From JANOBD01 sp031411495 (GTDB taxonomy: Bacteria; Planctomycetota; Phycisphaerae; Tepidisphaerales; Tepidisphaeraceae), in the NCBI GenBank assembly GCA_031411495.1, contig JANOBD010000141.1, positions 1 to 11,935 on the forward strand: a DNA stretch of 11,935 nt, read 5' to 3'. Shown here one piece after another: positions 1 to 6,877 of the stretch. The notes below the pieces were generated by a model that saw nothing but the letters and a program-made list of their open reading frames with translations, made no database searches and was not told the DNA's origin. Position numbers and translations under genes: made by a program. Every line of letters begins with the position of its first letter. Positions within the stretch are counted from its first letter, which is position 1.

Positions 1-142
1 GGTCGAGCAATGCGTCGGCTGGCTCAAGGACCTCCGCCGCATCGGCACGCGTTTCGAAAAGCTGGCCGTAAACTTCCATGGGATGCTTCAACTGGCGATG
101 ATTCGTAGATACCTCAGACTCCTGTTTTCAGACAGGGCCTAA
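1..142. mobile_element. Right end of an IS5-family insertion sequence
   Basis: The transposase tail runs directly into 124-140, whose reverse complement begins AGGCCCTGTCTGAAAAC. Termini of this kind (GG-CCTGT-TGAAAA) are familiar from IS5-family elements. The element boundary is therefore placed at about 139-142, with TA or TAA as probable target sequence. The left end is outside the window, so the inverted repeat cannot be matched to its partner. The exact boundary base is inference. Confidence 0.55.
2..142 (+). CDS. IS5-family transposase, C-terminal 46 residues (cut by window edge)
   Basis: Reading in frame from base 2 gives an open stretch that starts VEQCVGWLKDLRRIGTRFEK and ends FSDRA before TAA at 140-142. 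The E-x6-K spacing (E in VEQ, K in WLK), followed by an R-R-I-x-T-R-x-[DE]-K-L-A run, is the C-terminal part of the DDE catalytic signature (the Y-2-R-3-E-6-K box) of IS5-family DDE transposases, so this glutamate should be the third catalytic acid. The start and the first two catalytic aspartates lie left of the window, so completeness cannot be judged. The stop codon falls at the very end of the element's presumed terminal repeat. The IS427-like subgroup fits but cannot be fixed from 46 residues. Confidence 0.8.
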   Translation, partial: VEQCVGWLKDLRRIGTRFEKLAVNFHGMLQLAMIRRYLRLLFSDRA

Positions 143-197
143 TAGACCTCAAATCCGATGCGGGCTCGAGTGCACTCAATGGAACACGTGGGAACGG

Positions 198-223
198 CTG
201 ACAGCGTTCCTGCCTGTCAGGAA
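198..223. repeat. Two overlapping, mutually exclusive inverted repeats
   Basis: CTGACAG at 198-204 pairs with CTGTCAG at 214-220 (7 bp, 9-nt loop), while TTCCTG at 207-212 pairs with CAGGAA at 218-223 (6 bp, 5-nt loop). Both use bases 218-220, so only one can form. The structure lies in the spacer between the IS end and the next gene. There is no T-tract, so it is not a standard terminator. A role is not evident. Confidence 0.35.
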
Positions 224-377
224 TCACAACTGGGCCTGCTTGCAAGACGAAAGTGCAGCGCTTGTGGGCTCGCGACGACGGGCGGAACGTGATACCAGAA
301 CGTCTTTTCGAGCCGTGGTGCATGGTGGCAACGGCACGCGGACGCCGGTAAAGTGAAATCCTTCACGGGAGGATGTG

Positions 378-848
378 ATGAAGGCGCTGCCGCTTGGCGT
401 GATGATGGTTCTTGCCGCGACCTTGTTCGTTTCCCGCTCGACCTCCGCAGGAGACCCTCCCACCGCCGATGAGAAACTCACGGCCAACTCCCTGTGGAAG
501 GGAACCTTCACCCAGGACCCGCGCAAGGCCAAGGGCGAATCGAAGCCCGCCTCGATCCGCATCAAGACGCACGACGACGAGAAGATCGAAGCGATCTTCA
601 AGATCGGCACACGCCGCAAGGCACAAGCGATGCGCATCGCCGGCACCGTCGATCACAGCGGACACCTCAAGCTGCGCCCCGTCGCGATCGAAAGCGGCGA
701 GTGGCAGAACCACGCGATGGACAAGGTCTACCTCGGCGTGGTGAAGGGCGAGAAGCTCACGCTCCGCATCGTCGATGCCGACAGCGCCGACCCGAACAGC
801 CAGGGGCCGACGGTCGAACTCACGCTGAGCAGCAGCGACGAGGATTAA
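378..848 (+). CDS. Small exported protein of unknown function (156 aa)
   Basis: I do not recognise a family. The N-terminus (MKALPLGVMMVLAATLFVSR, then STSA before GDPP) is a good Sec signal peptide with likely cleavage after residue 24. The mature part of about 130 residues is rich in K, R, D and E and reads as alternating beta strands with no long hydrophobic or coiled-coil stretch, opening with LWKGTF and ending in an acidic SSSDED tail. A small periplasmic beta-barrel or sandwich is plausible, but that is inference. The ATG at 378 is chosen over the GTG at 375 because GGGAGG at 367-372 sits 5 nt from ATG and only 2 nt from GTG. A 5-bp hairpin (GTGAA 353-357 / TTCAC 362-366) abuts the ribosome binding site. 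Convergent with the next gene; no operon partner. Confidence 0.72.
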   Translation: MKALPLGVMMVLAATLFVSRSTSAGDPPTADEKLTANSLWKGTFTQDPRKAKGESKPASIRIKTHDDEKIEAIFKIGTRRKAQAMRIAGTVDHSGHLKLRPVAIESGEWQNHAMDKVYLGVVKGEKLTLRIVDADSADPNSQGPTVELTLSSSDED

Positions 849-876
849 GACGCCTCGCGAGCATCACAACGTAAAT

Positions 877-910
877 CGGCCCGCAGTCGCCATCGCGCTG
901 CGGGCCGTTC
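877..910. terminator. Bidirectional hairpin between convergent genes
   Basis: CGGCCCGCAG (877-886) pairs perfectly with CTGCGGGCCG (898-907) around an 11-nt loop. It lies 28 bp after the stop of the plus-strand gene and 34 bp after the stop of the minus-strand gene. The flanks have only short T runs (TTCTGT on the plus side, ATTTAC on the minus side), so efficiency is uncertain, but position and symmetry suit a shared terminator. Confidence 0.6.
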
Positions 911-941
911 TGTAAATCGAGCATGGGAGACACGAGCGCGG

Positions 942-1718
942 TCACTTTGAGACCGCATCCATGCTGATCGTGATCGTCTTGGCTGCTTCGTCGTGTTCGA
1001 TGCGGTATTGGACGGGCACGAAGCGATCATCCGCGGGTTTCGCGGGGACTTTCACTGGCAGGGTCTGGTTCACGTGCGATTCGAGCGTAGCCTTGGTGAT
1101 CATCGGCTCGATGAACGTCACCTTGCCGTCGTAGCTGCCGTAGATAAACGTTGCCGTGAACGGCTGGCCGTTGAACTCCGGGGTTTTGGAATCGATCCAG
1201 TGGCAGCCCATCGCGCCGACGACGCCGGGCGCCTGGATGTAATCCGGCGGGAGTTGCTCGCTCGGCGGCGGGCGATTGCCGACGGCGTCGTTCGATTCCG
1301 AGTTCTTGATCAGCAAACGATCGGTCTCGCTGATCGTGTAGAAGTGGAAGTCGAAGTGCGGGACGGTATAGACGCCTTCGGGCGGATGGCCCTTCGGGTT
1401 CCAGTTGATGACGACATGCTTCACCGGTCCGGCATCGATGCCGACCGGCAGCGGGAGGTTCCACTGCGGCCCGTCGCAGCACGAATGGCCCCCTTCGGTC
1501 GGCAGACCGTTGAGCGCGGAGTCGGTGAGCGTGACGCCCATCGAGGTGGGGCGGCCCTGCAAATCGGTTTTCACCCAGCTCCACGCCTGGCCATCGCCCA
1601 TCGAACGGGATTTGCCGAGGTGGGTCTCGGCGCGGTTGGGACTGAGTGACTCGGAAAGACAGACACTTCCGATACATGCGACGCCGATGACGGCGAATGA
1701 AAACGCGATACGAAACAT
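942..1718 (-). CDS. Secreted DUF5602 / TTHB210-like domain protein (258 aa)
   Basis: The protein begins with a signal peptide (MFRIAFSFAVIGVACIGSVC; no convincing lipobox). It then carries a pattern I associate with the DUF5602/TTHB210-like family: GDGQAWSW at 41-48, WNPKGHPPEGVYTVPHFDFH from 106, GAMGCHWID at 168-176, and FIYGSYDGKVTFIEPMIT at 191-208. The Thermus member TTHB210 is known as a product controlled by a sigma-E/anti-sigma-E system and forms a homodecamer; its chemistry is not established as far as I know. H111, H121, H125, H173 and E204 could form a metal site (inference). C80-C81 and C172 might form a disulfide outside the cytoplasm. The ATG is supported by AGGAG at 1726-1730 (minus strand), 7 nt away. 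It is monocistronic and convergent with the upstream exported protein. Family assignment is by remembered motif, not by search. Confidence 0.75.
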   Translation of the reverse strand: MFRIAFSFAVIGVACIGSVCLSESLSPNRAETHLGKSRSMGDGQAWSWVKTDLQGRPTSMGVTLTDSALNGLPTEGGHSCCDGPQWNLPLPVGIDAGPVKHVVINWNPKGHPPEGVYTVPHFDFHFYTISETDRLLIKNSESNDAVGNRPPPSEQLPPDYIQAPGVVGAMGCHWIDSKTPEFNGQPFTATFIYGSYDGKVTFIEPMITKATLESHVNQTLPVKVPAKPADDRFVPVQYRIEHDEAAKTITISMDAVSK

Positions 1719-2102
1719 CGAAAAACTCCTTGTGTTTGCCGTAACGAAGCGACATGCGCAACGGCGGGCGGGTGCCTGCCAAAGTTTTCAGGATCAGCCG
1801 GATGCGCCAATGCGCACGGTGCGCTCGCGGGATCGCGGCCGCCCGCACACGGTTGCGGCGATGGGGCGGTGTCTGGAGTCGGGGGCACGAAAGTCACACG
1901 AAGAAGGGCCGTCACCGAAAGCGGCTAATCGTCGCACGCGGAGTTGCGGTGCCCGAATCAGCGACGCGTTTCACTCTGCGACAAAATCGTCGGTTCAAAG
2001 TGGATTAGACGCCGCAGAGCAAGTTGTTGTGAAGCACTACTCTGTTCCGCGGCAAAGGTGTTCTTTGTCACTCGTCACGTTTTCACCTTTCGGAGCGGAG
2101 CT
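1719..2102. other. 384-bp divergent intergenic region
   Basis: This spacer should hold promoters for the DUF5602-like gene (leftward) and the dockerin gene (rightward). I found no convincing -35/-10 pair on either strand. The only obvious signals are the two ribosome binding sites at its edges (AGGAG at 1726-1730 minus; GGAG at 2092-2095 plus), a small GCGCA/TGCGC hairpin near 1812-1824, and at 1886-1903 two CACGAA units that may be a decayed copy of the CACGAAG repeat at 11587-11765. Open frames crossing it have no family features. Confidence 0.5.
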
Positions 2103-3683
2103 ATGACAAGACTCAGCTTTACTTTCATCGGAGTAGCGGCGTTAGCGCTGGGCACGACGGCGTATGGTCATGTCACTTCCAATTACAGCTGCACCAACTG
2201 CCACACGAGCGAGACCGGGCACGCCAATCTCACCTCGACGCTGCTGACCACGGCCGTAACAGATCCCGGCGTCGTTGCCGGCACTGTCAAAGTTCAAGTC
2301 GTCGCCGGGGGAACTGCTGCGCTCTCGCTGCGGGTGACGGATGGCTTTAACGACTATGCGGCTCTCGTCGGTGGCTGGACCAGCGCCACGACTGATTCAG
2401 GCGTGCTGAACGCGTCCAACACGCTCACCTTCGCCGTCGACTCGACGTGGAACCCGCGCACGAGCGGCGGCTTCTTCGCGACGAAGGGGCCGCTGGCCTT
2501 CGGCTCCGCGACTACGCACACCTACAACATGTCGGTCAACGCATCGACTCCCCAGGACTATTACCTGATGAACATGAAATCGTCGGGGCTTGGGGATGCA
2601 GGACTCTGGACTCAATCCTTCCCGGTTTACCTGCAGGTGTTCAAAGATTTCACATACAACGTGAATGCAAACGGAAACATCTCCGGACCGACCAACTTCA
2701 TGCCCAACGGCGTTCCGACCGGAACGGTCGGCCGAGTGGTGTTCGGGAATATCATCACCGCACCGCGCACGGTCACGATCGATCAGAACGTCTCGCTCAT
2801 CTCCCTCGCGTTTGACAATTCCGCGGCCGCCTACACGCTGGCCGGCACGAGTTCGATCAGCATCGCAGGCAGTGCCGCGACCCCGGCGATCGACGTGCGC
2901 TCCGGAAATCACACCATTTCCGCGCCGCTGATTCTTACGAGCGATACGCGCATCGACGTCGCAGCGGGCTCTTCGCTGACGGTCGCAGGCACACTCAACG
3001 CCGCCGCGAGAAACCTTTACAAGCAAGGGCCTGGCGCACTGAACATTCCCGCAACCAGCCTCAATTCAGTTTCTCTCAGCGGAGGCACAATCAACGTTTC
3101 CGGAACGGCCAACACGGTCGTCCGTGCGGCGACCATCGACGCGGGTGCGGTGCTCAATATCGGCTCAAGCCCGCTCGTTGTGGATTATGTCGCCGGTTCT
3201 TCGCCCGCCGCGGCGCTCCTGGCGAGTGTCGCCGATGGTCGGCTGGGCAGCTCGAACGTCACGACCAGTAACCGGGCGATCGGCAGCGCCGATACGGCTC
3301 AGTTCACATCCTTGACTTCATATAACGGCACCAACTTGGACGCGACGACGCTTGTATTCGTTGCGACGCTCAAGGGTGACACTGATCTCGATAAGTCTGT
3401 CACCTTCGGCGACCTGCTCGCGCTTGCTCAGAACTACGGGAGCGCCGGGAAGGTCTGGACGCAGGGTGACACAAACTATGATGGATCCGTCAACTTTACA
3501 GACCTGCTTGCGCTGGCGCAGAACTATGGCCTTACCGCCTTGGCGGACGGGTCGATCGTCCGGAACGATGATCTCGCCGCTGGCTTCAGATCTGATTGGG
3601 CGTTGGCCCGCTCGATAGTGCCGGAACCCGTTCTGCTCGCGTCGTTCGCCTTTGGCGCGATGCTGACACTCCGCCGTCGGTGA
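2103..3683 (+). CDS. Exported CxxCH / beta-repeat / dockerin / PEP-CTERM protein (526 aa)
   Basis: Domain order: signal peptide 1-22 (cleavage near TAYG); CTNCH at 30-34, a c-type heme-binding CxxCH motif with further histidines at 23 and 40; a beta-rich domain to about 190; a threonine/serine/alanine-rich beta-helix-like segment of about 190-420 including LYKQGPGALNIP at 305-316, which resembles autotransporter-associated strand repeats; two type I dockerin loops, GDTDLDKSV at 425-433 and GDTNYDGSV at 455-463, each followed by a copy of DLLALAQNYG; and a PEP-CTERM tail with VPEP at 506-509, a hydrophobic helix and final RRR. Dockerin loops bind calcium and, in planctomycetes, occur in many extracellular proteins; PEP-CTERM tails are processed by exosortase. 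The start at 2103 is preferred over the 53-residue upstream extension because the signal peptide begins there and GGAG at 2092-2095 is 7 nt away. Role unknown: surface or exopolysaccharide-associated protein is inference. Confidence 0.88.
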   Translation: MTRLSFTFIGVAALALGTTAYGHVTSNYSCTNCHTSETGHANLTSTLLTTAVTDPGVVAGTVKVQVVAGGTAALSLRVTDGFNDYAALVGGWTSATTDSGVLNASNTLTFAVDSTWNPRTSGGFFATKGPLAFGSATTHTYNMSVNASTPQDYYLMNMKSSGLGDAGLWTQSFPVYLQVFKDFTYNVNANGNISGPTNFMPNGVPTGTVGRVVFGNIITAPRTVTIDQNVSLISLAFDNSAAAYTLAGTSSISIAGSAATPAIDVRSGNHTISAPLILTSDTRIDVAAGSSLTVAGTLNAAARNLYKQGPGALNIPATSLNSVSLSGGTINVSGTANTVVRAATIDAGAVLNIGSSPLVVDYVAGSSPAAALLASVADGRLGSSNVTTSNRAIGSADTAQFTSLTSYNGTNLDATTLVFVATLKGDTDLDKSVTFGDLLALAQNYGSAGKVWTQGDTNYDGSVNFTDLLALAQNYGLTALADGSIVRNDDLAAGFRSDWALARSIVPEPVLLASFAFGAMLTLRRR

Positions 3684-3702
3684 AAATGATGTTGCGTCAG
3701 CG

Positions 3703-3740
3703 GACCCCGTGGGCGTCTCTGTCCACGGGGTCTCTGTGTT
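3703..3740 (+). terminator. Intrinsic terminator after the dockerin/PEP-CTERM gene
   Basis: GACCCCGTGG (3703-3712) pairs perfectly with CCACGGGGTC (3723-3732) around a 10-nt loop, 19 bp after the stop codon, and is followed by a T-rich stretch (TCTGTGTT). It could also stop leftward transcripts, but the downstream gene ends before reaching it. Confidence 0.7.
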
Positions 3741-3830
3741 GATAGCGGAAGCTTCACCCGACAATTCGGATCACCACATCGCGGAAGATGCGGCAGCGGA
3801 GCCATGATCCAGCACTGAATGGATGTTGCG

Positions 3831-4586
3831 TCAGTCGAGATAAGGACGGACGAGTCGGGTCCAGAGCGCATAGCCCGCCGGCGTCATGTGCAGGCGGTCG
3901 TTCAGGAAGAGCTCCGCTCGCGGCTGGCCGGCGTCGTCCAGCATCGGCGTGAAGACGTCGACATAGCTGAGCGTCGGGTCGGTCTCGGCATACGATTTGA
4001 CCAGCCGATTGGCGCGGCGGATCTCGTCGATGAACTGCATGCGCGACGGGCTCGGCTTCAGGCTGATGAAAACGATCTTCGTTTGCGGCAACTCGCGATG
4101 GACGAGATCGACAAACGTGTTGAACAGGCGGCAGACATCCTCGGCACTCACCTTGCGCGACGCGATGTCATTTTCCCCGCAGTAGAAAACGACCGTGCGC
4201 GGGCGGAGCTTGAGAATGAGAACGTCCGCATAACGGATGACGTCGATGACCTGCGATCCGCCGAAACCGCGGCCGACGACTTCGAGGTCAGAGAAATCCT
4301 TCCCGAGGGTTCGCCATCCCCGGATACTCGAACTGCCCGCGAAGACGACCGCGTACTGCGGCGGCGGCGAGAGGCGATCGGATTCGAGGTAGGCATCAAT
4401 CTCTCGCTGAAATCGATCGATTGTCGGCGCGGTGCTCGGGACTGTCGTGGCGCTTGCCGCCGAACTCGCGGGATAGACCGCTGGACCCGAGTTGCAGGCC
4501 GAACACCAGAACGCCGAGAACGAAAGAACCGTTACAAGCAGACTTCGCATCGAAAGAGTTTGCACGAAAGTATGATTAGCCGCCAT
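3831..4586 (-). CDS. SGNH/GDSL-family hydrolase, probable lipoprotein (251 aa)
   Basis: The SGNH esterase blocks are all visible: block I FAGSSSIRGW (82-91; serine 86 aligns with the GDS serine, the usual Asp being replaced by Ser as in many members of this branch), block II glycine in GRGFGGS (105-111), block III GEND (137-140; N139), and block V NDRLHMTPAGY (229-239) with the D230/H233 pair. Members hydrolyse esters or acetyl groups on carbohydrates, lipids or other substrates; the substrate here cannot be told. The N-terminus has a hydrophobic segment ending CSAC31, which is close to a lipobox although Cys replaces the usual Leu at -3, followed by a Ser/Ala/Thr/Pro linker to about residue 54. 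The true start may be M13 (4550), giving a tighter signal peptide; neither start has a clear ribosome binding site. It is divergent from the aldo/keto reductase with 72 bp between. Confidence 0.85.
   Translation of the reverse strand: MAANHTFVQTLSMRSLLVTVLSFSAFWCSACNSGPAVYPASSAASATTVPSTAPTIDRFQREIDAYLESDRLSPPPQYAVVFAGSSSIRGWRTLGKDFSDLEVVGRGFGGSQVIDVIRYADVLILKLRPRTVVFYCGENDIASRKVSAEDVCRLFNTFVDLVHRELPQTKIVFISLKPSPSRMQFIDEIRRANRLVKSYAETDPTLSYVDVFTPMLDDAGQPRAELFLNDRLHMTPAGYALWTRLVRPYLD
4571..4576 (+). promoter_or_regulatory. Possible -10 element for the aldo/keto reductase
   Basis: TATGAT differs from the sigma-70 consensus by one base and lies 82 nt upstream of the TTG start. No -35 match is present at 15-19 nt, so this is weak. 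It overlaps the beginning of the longer SGNH reading frame on the other strand, which would favour the shorter SGNH start if real. Confidence 0.22.
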
Positions 4587-4658
4587 CCGCAGGCTTGAAA
4601 CGGCTTGTATCGCACCCGATCATGTCGCGACCCGGGACGGCAACTTACTGGAGTAGTT

Positions 4659-5489
4659 TTGACCCTGAACCTCAGCGACACTCATCTTCTGAACAACGGC
4701 GTCCGCATGCCGGCACTCGGTCTTGGCACTTGGCAGGCCGCGCAGGGCGACGAAACCGAGATGGCGATCCTCGACGCCTTCGAGGTGGGCTATCGGCACA
4801 TCGACACCGCGACGATGTACAAGAACGAGGAAACGGTCGGCCGCGCATTCCGCGTCTCGGGTCTGCCGCGTGAAGAGGTGTTCATCACCACCAAGGTGTG
4901 GAACGATGATCAGCGATCGGGCCAGGTCGCGCGAGCGCTTGAAGAATCGCTTTCGCGACTGGGCATGGACTATGTCGATCTCTACCTGATTCACTGGCCG
5001 GTTCCGGGGAAGTTCGTGCAGACCTGGCGTGTGCTGGAAGACCTGGCAAGACAGGGCAAGGCGCTGGCGATCGGCGTGAGCAACTTCATGGAGTCCCACC
5101 TCGACGAGCTTGCGACGGAATCGCGCGTGACGCCGGCGGTAAACCAGTTCGAGTGGCATCCGTGGCTGCAGCAGCGCGCGCTCGTCGAACGCTGCCGGAG
5201 GGATGGAATCGTCGTCGAGGCGTGGGCCCCCATCATGAAGGGCAAGGTCAGCGAAGTGTCGGAGATCGTTGAGATCGCCAGGCGTCACAAGAAGACGCCT
5301 GCACAAGTAACGCTTCGATACGGCTTACAGAATCGCGTGGTGATGATCCCGAAGTCGACGCGTCGCGAGCGCATCGAAGAGAATGCGGACCTCTTCGACT
5401 TCGAACTGAGCGTCGACGAGATGAAGCTCATGGCCGGTCTCGACCAGGGCAAGCGACTCGGGCCCGATCCGCACCACATCACGTTCTGA
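4659..5489 (+). CDS. Aldo/keto reductase (276 aa)
   Basis: An NAD(P)H-dependent carbonyl reductase of the aldo/keto reductase superfamily, (beta/alpha)8 barrel, cytosolic. The catalytic tetrad is complete: D49 and Y54 in HIDTATMYKNE, K79 in ITTKVW, H112 in YLIHWP. Substrate/cofactor positions S141-N142 (GVSNF), Q163 and the IPKS loop at 230-233 are also in place. The LGTWQ opening and overall motif pattern resemble the 2,5-diketo-D-gluconate reductase branch, but the substrate cannot be fixed. The start is placed at TTG 4659: GGAG at 4650-4653 lies 5 nt upstream and the resulting 276 residues match the usual length of about 275. An upstream in-frame TTG at 4605 would add 18 residues without family similarity. 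No operon partner; the 3' end faces the phosphofructokinase gene. Confidence 0.9.
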   Translation: MTLNLSDTHLLNNGVRMPALGLGTWQAAQGDETEMAILDAFEVGYRHIDTATMYKNEETVGRAFRVSGLPREEVFITTKVWNDDQRSGQVARALEESLSRLGMDYVDLYLIHWPVPGKFVQTWRVLEDLARQGKALAIGVSNFMESHLDELATESRVTPAVNQFEWHPWLQQRALVERCRRDGIVVEAWAPIMKGKVSEVSEIVEIARRHKKTPAQVTLRYGLQNRVVMIPKSTRRERIEENADLFDFELSVDEMKLMAGLDQGKRLGPDPHHITF

Positions 5490-5509
5490 ATGGCGCCCTG
5501 AGAAACTAC

Positions 5510-5536
5510 GATCGCCCGGGGAGGCCCCGGGCGATC
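5510..5536. terminator. Perfect 12-bp hairpin between convergent genes
   Basis: GATCGCCCGGGG (5510-5521) and CCCCGGGCGATC (5525-5536) form a 12-bp stem with a 3-nt loop, 20 bp after the reductase stop and 28 bp after the phosphofructokinase stop. On the minus strand it is followed by GTAGTTTCTC, a modest T run; on the plus strand the flank is purine-rich. It probably serves mainly the minus-strand gene, or both. Confidence 0.7.
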
Positions 5537-5564
5537 ACCAGAAAGAAAAGAAGACCGTTCCGCG

Positions 5565-6779
5565 TCAGAGCATTTCCTTGAACGAACCGACTTCGGGCAG
5601 TTTGCCCACGAGCGGGCGCGCGTAATCGAGGAACGCCTGGGTGACGTCGTTGCCGTTCTGCATGAACTCGGCCGGCATGTGCTTGGTGTGGCGGGCGACG
5701 TTCTTGAGCGGTTCGAGCCGGATCTCGATTTCGTAAGGCTCGTTGCTTTTGCGGATCATCACCACCGAGCCTTCGGCGTTGGCGCCGCTGGCGCTGTATT
5801 CGACGGCTTTTCGGCCGACCAGGCGCGCCTCGCGCGCGTCGACATCGCTCACGATTCCGCCGAAGCTGCGTTGCAGGTAGCCGAAGGTGTCGGCACGAAC
5901 ACGAAGCTTTTTGCCGCCCGTCGGACTGAGCCGGGCGGAGATCATGTTCGAGAGGTGGTCGCCGAGCGCGCCGGTGCCGCTGAGCTGGATGTTTCCGTGA
6001 GCGTCGCGATCGACTCGCTTGGCCATTCGCTCGGCGTAGGTCACGCCGTCTGGCGTGCAGATCCCTTCGCTGACCGCGATGAGACATCGGCCGAGCTTGC
6101 TGTAGACGCGGTTGACGTCGGTGAGGAACTGTTCTTCGGTGATCGGCGCCTCTGGAACGTAAATCAGGTGCGGGCCATCGTCATCATACTTGCGTGCGAG
6201 CGCGCTCGCGGCGGTAAGGAAGCCGGCGTGGCGGCCCATGATGACATCGACCTTCAGGCCGGGCAGACTCTTGTTGTCGTAGTTGTCGCCCATCGTCGCA
6301 CACGCGACAAACTTCGCCGCGCTGCCGTAACCGGGCGTGTGATCGTGAACGCGCAGGTCGTTGTCGATCGTTTTCGGAATGTGGATGACCTGCAGAGGGT
6401 AACCGTCCGTTGCCGCCATCTCCTGGACGATGCGTGCGGTATCTGCCGAATCATTGCCGCCGATGTAGAAGAAGAACTTCACGTCGTGCTTTTTGAAGCT
6501 GGCGAAGATCTTTTCGCAGTAGGTTTCGTCGGGCTTGTCGCGCGTCGAGCCCAGCGCCGCGGAAGGGGTGACGGCGATCCGCTCGAGGAGTTCCTGCGAG
6601 GCGCCATTGAGTTCGATGAACTCGTCCTGGATGATTCCCCGCACGCCATGGCGTGCCCCGAGGAGCCGGCCGATGTGCGCGTGCTTGCGAACGGTTTCGA
6701 TGACGCCGACCAGCGACTGATTAATGACATTCGTCGGCCCGCCGGACTGACCTACGACTGCGTTTCCTTTGGTGCTCAT
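5565..6779 (-). CDS. pfp: Pyrophosphate-dependent 6-phosphofructokinase (404 aa)
   Basis: It interconverts fructose 6-phosphate and fructose 1,6-bisphosphate using pyrophosphate, a reversible glycolytic/gluconeogenic step in the cytosol. Visible signatures are GQSGGPTNVIN near the N-terminus (10-20), YIGGNDS (105-111), PKTIDND (135-141) with catalytic D139, MGRHAG (181-186), VSEG (236-239) and FGYLQRS. D110 in GGND (where ATP enzymes have Gly) and K136 in PKTIDND (where ATP enzymes have Gly) are the two residues that mark pyrophosphate use. The Asn before D110 replaces the Asp of the classical GGDD box; I believe this GGNDS form is usual in one clade of long pyrophosphate enzymes. The ATG at 6779 is supported by AGGA at 6785-6788 (minus), 5 nt away. 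The gene lies 98 bp downstream of the membrane-protein gene on the same strand and has a promoter candidate. Confidence 0.92.
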   Translation of the reverse strand: MSTKGNAVVGQSGGPTNVINQSLVGVIETVRKHAHIGRLLGARHGVRGIIQDEFIELNGASQELLERIAVTPSAALGSTRDKPDETYCEKIFASFKKHDVKFFFYIGGNDSADTARIVQEMAATDGYPLQVIHIPKTIDNDLRVHDHTPGYGSAAKFVACATMGDNYDNKSLPGLKVDVIMGRHAGFLTAASALARKYDDDGPHLIYVPEAPITEEQFLTDVNRVYSKLGRCLIAVSEGICTPDGVTYAERMAKRVDRDAHGNIQLSGTGALGDHLSNMISARLSPTGGKKLRVRADTFGYLQRSFGGIVSDVDAREARLVGRKAVEYSASGANAEGSVVMIRKSNEPYEIEIRLEPLKNVARHTKHMPAEFMQNGNDVTQAFLDYARPLVGKLPEVGSFKEML

Positions 6780-6847
6780 ATGGATCCTGGTGTCTCTTGT
6801 GCCCTCGATCCCAATCGGGGCGCGTGCGCGTTGGCATTCTTTGCGCG

Positions 6848-6875
6848 ATCATAGGACAAGCACGTCCGGTTACAA
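6848..6875 (-). promoter_or_regulatory. Candidate sigma-70 promoter for pfp
   Basis: On the minus strand TTGTAA (6875-6870; 4 of 6 matches to the -35 consensus) and TATGAT (6853-6848; 5 of 6) are separated by 16 nt. This would give a leader of about 60 nt with the AGGA ribosome binding site near its end. It would let pfp be expressed separately from the upstream dehydrogenase/membrane pair, between which and pfp I see no strong terminator. Confidence 0.42.
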
Positions 6876-6877
6876 GT

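Noticed and set aside
1944..2102. 53-codon N-terminal extension of the dockerin protein
   Set aside because: It would place the signal peptide internally, and the ATG at 2103 has its own ribosome binding site.
1405..2106. 233-codon plus-strand frame spanning the DUF5602-like gene and spacer
   Set aside because: It is half antisense to a real gene and half spacer, with mixed composition and no recognisable domain.
3425..3530. Near-identical coding repeat that could be a recent duplication
   Set aside because: It is the normal pair of dockerin calcium-binding loops, which share sequence by function.
5679..6854. 391-codon plus-strand open frame antisense to pfp
   Set aside because: The phosphofructokinase frame is unambiguous; the antisense frame has no family pattern and no ribosome binding site.
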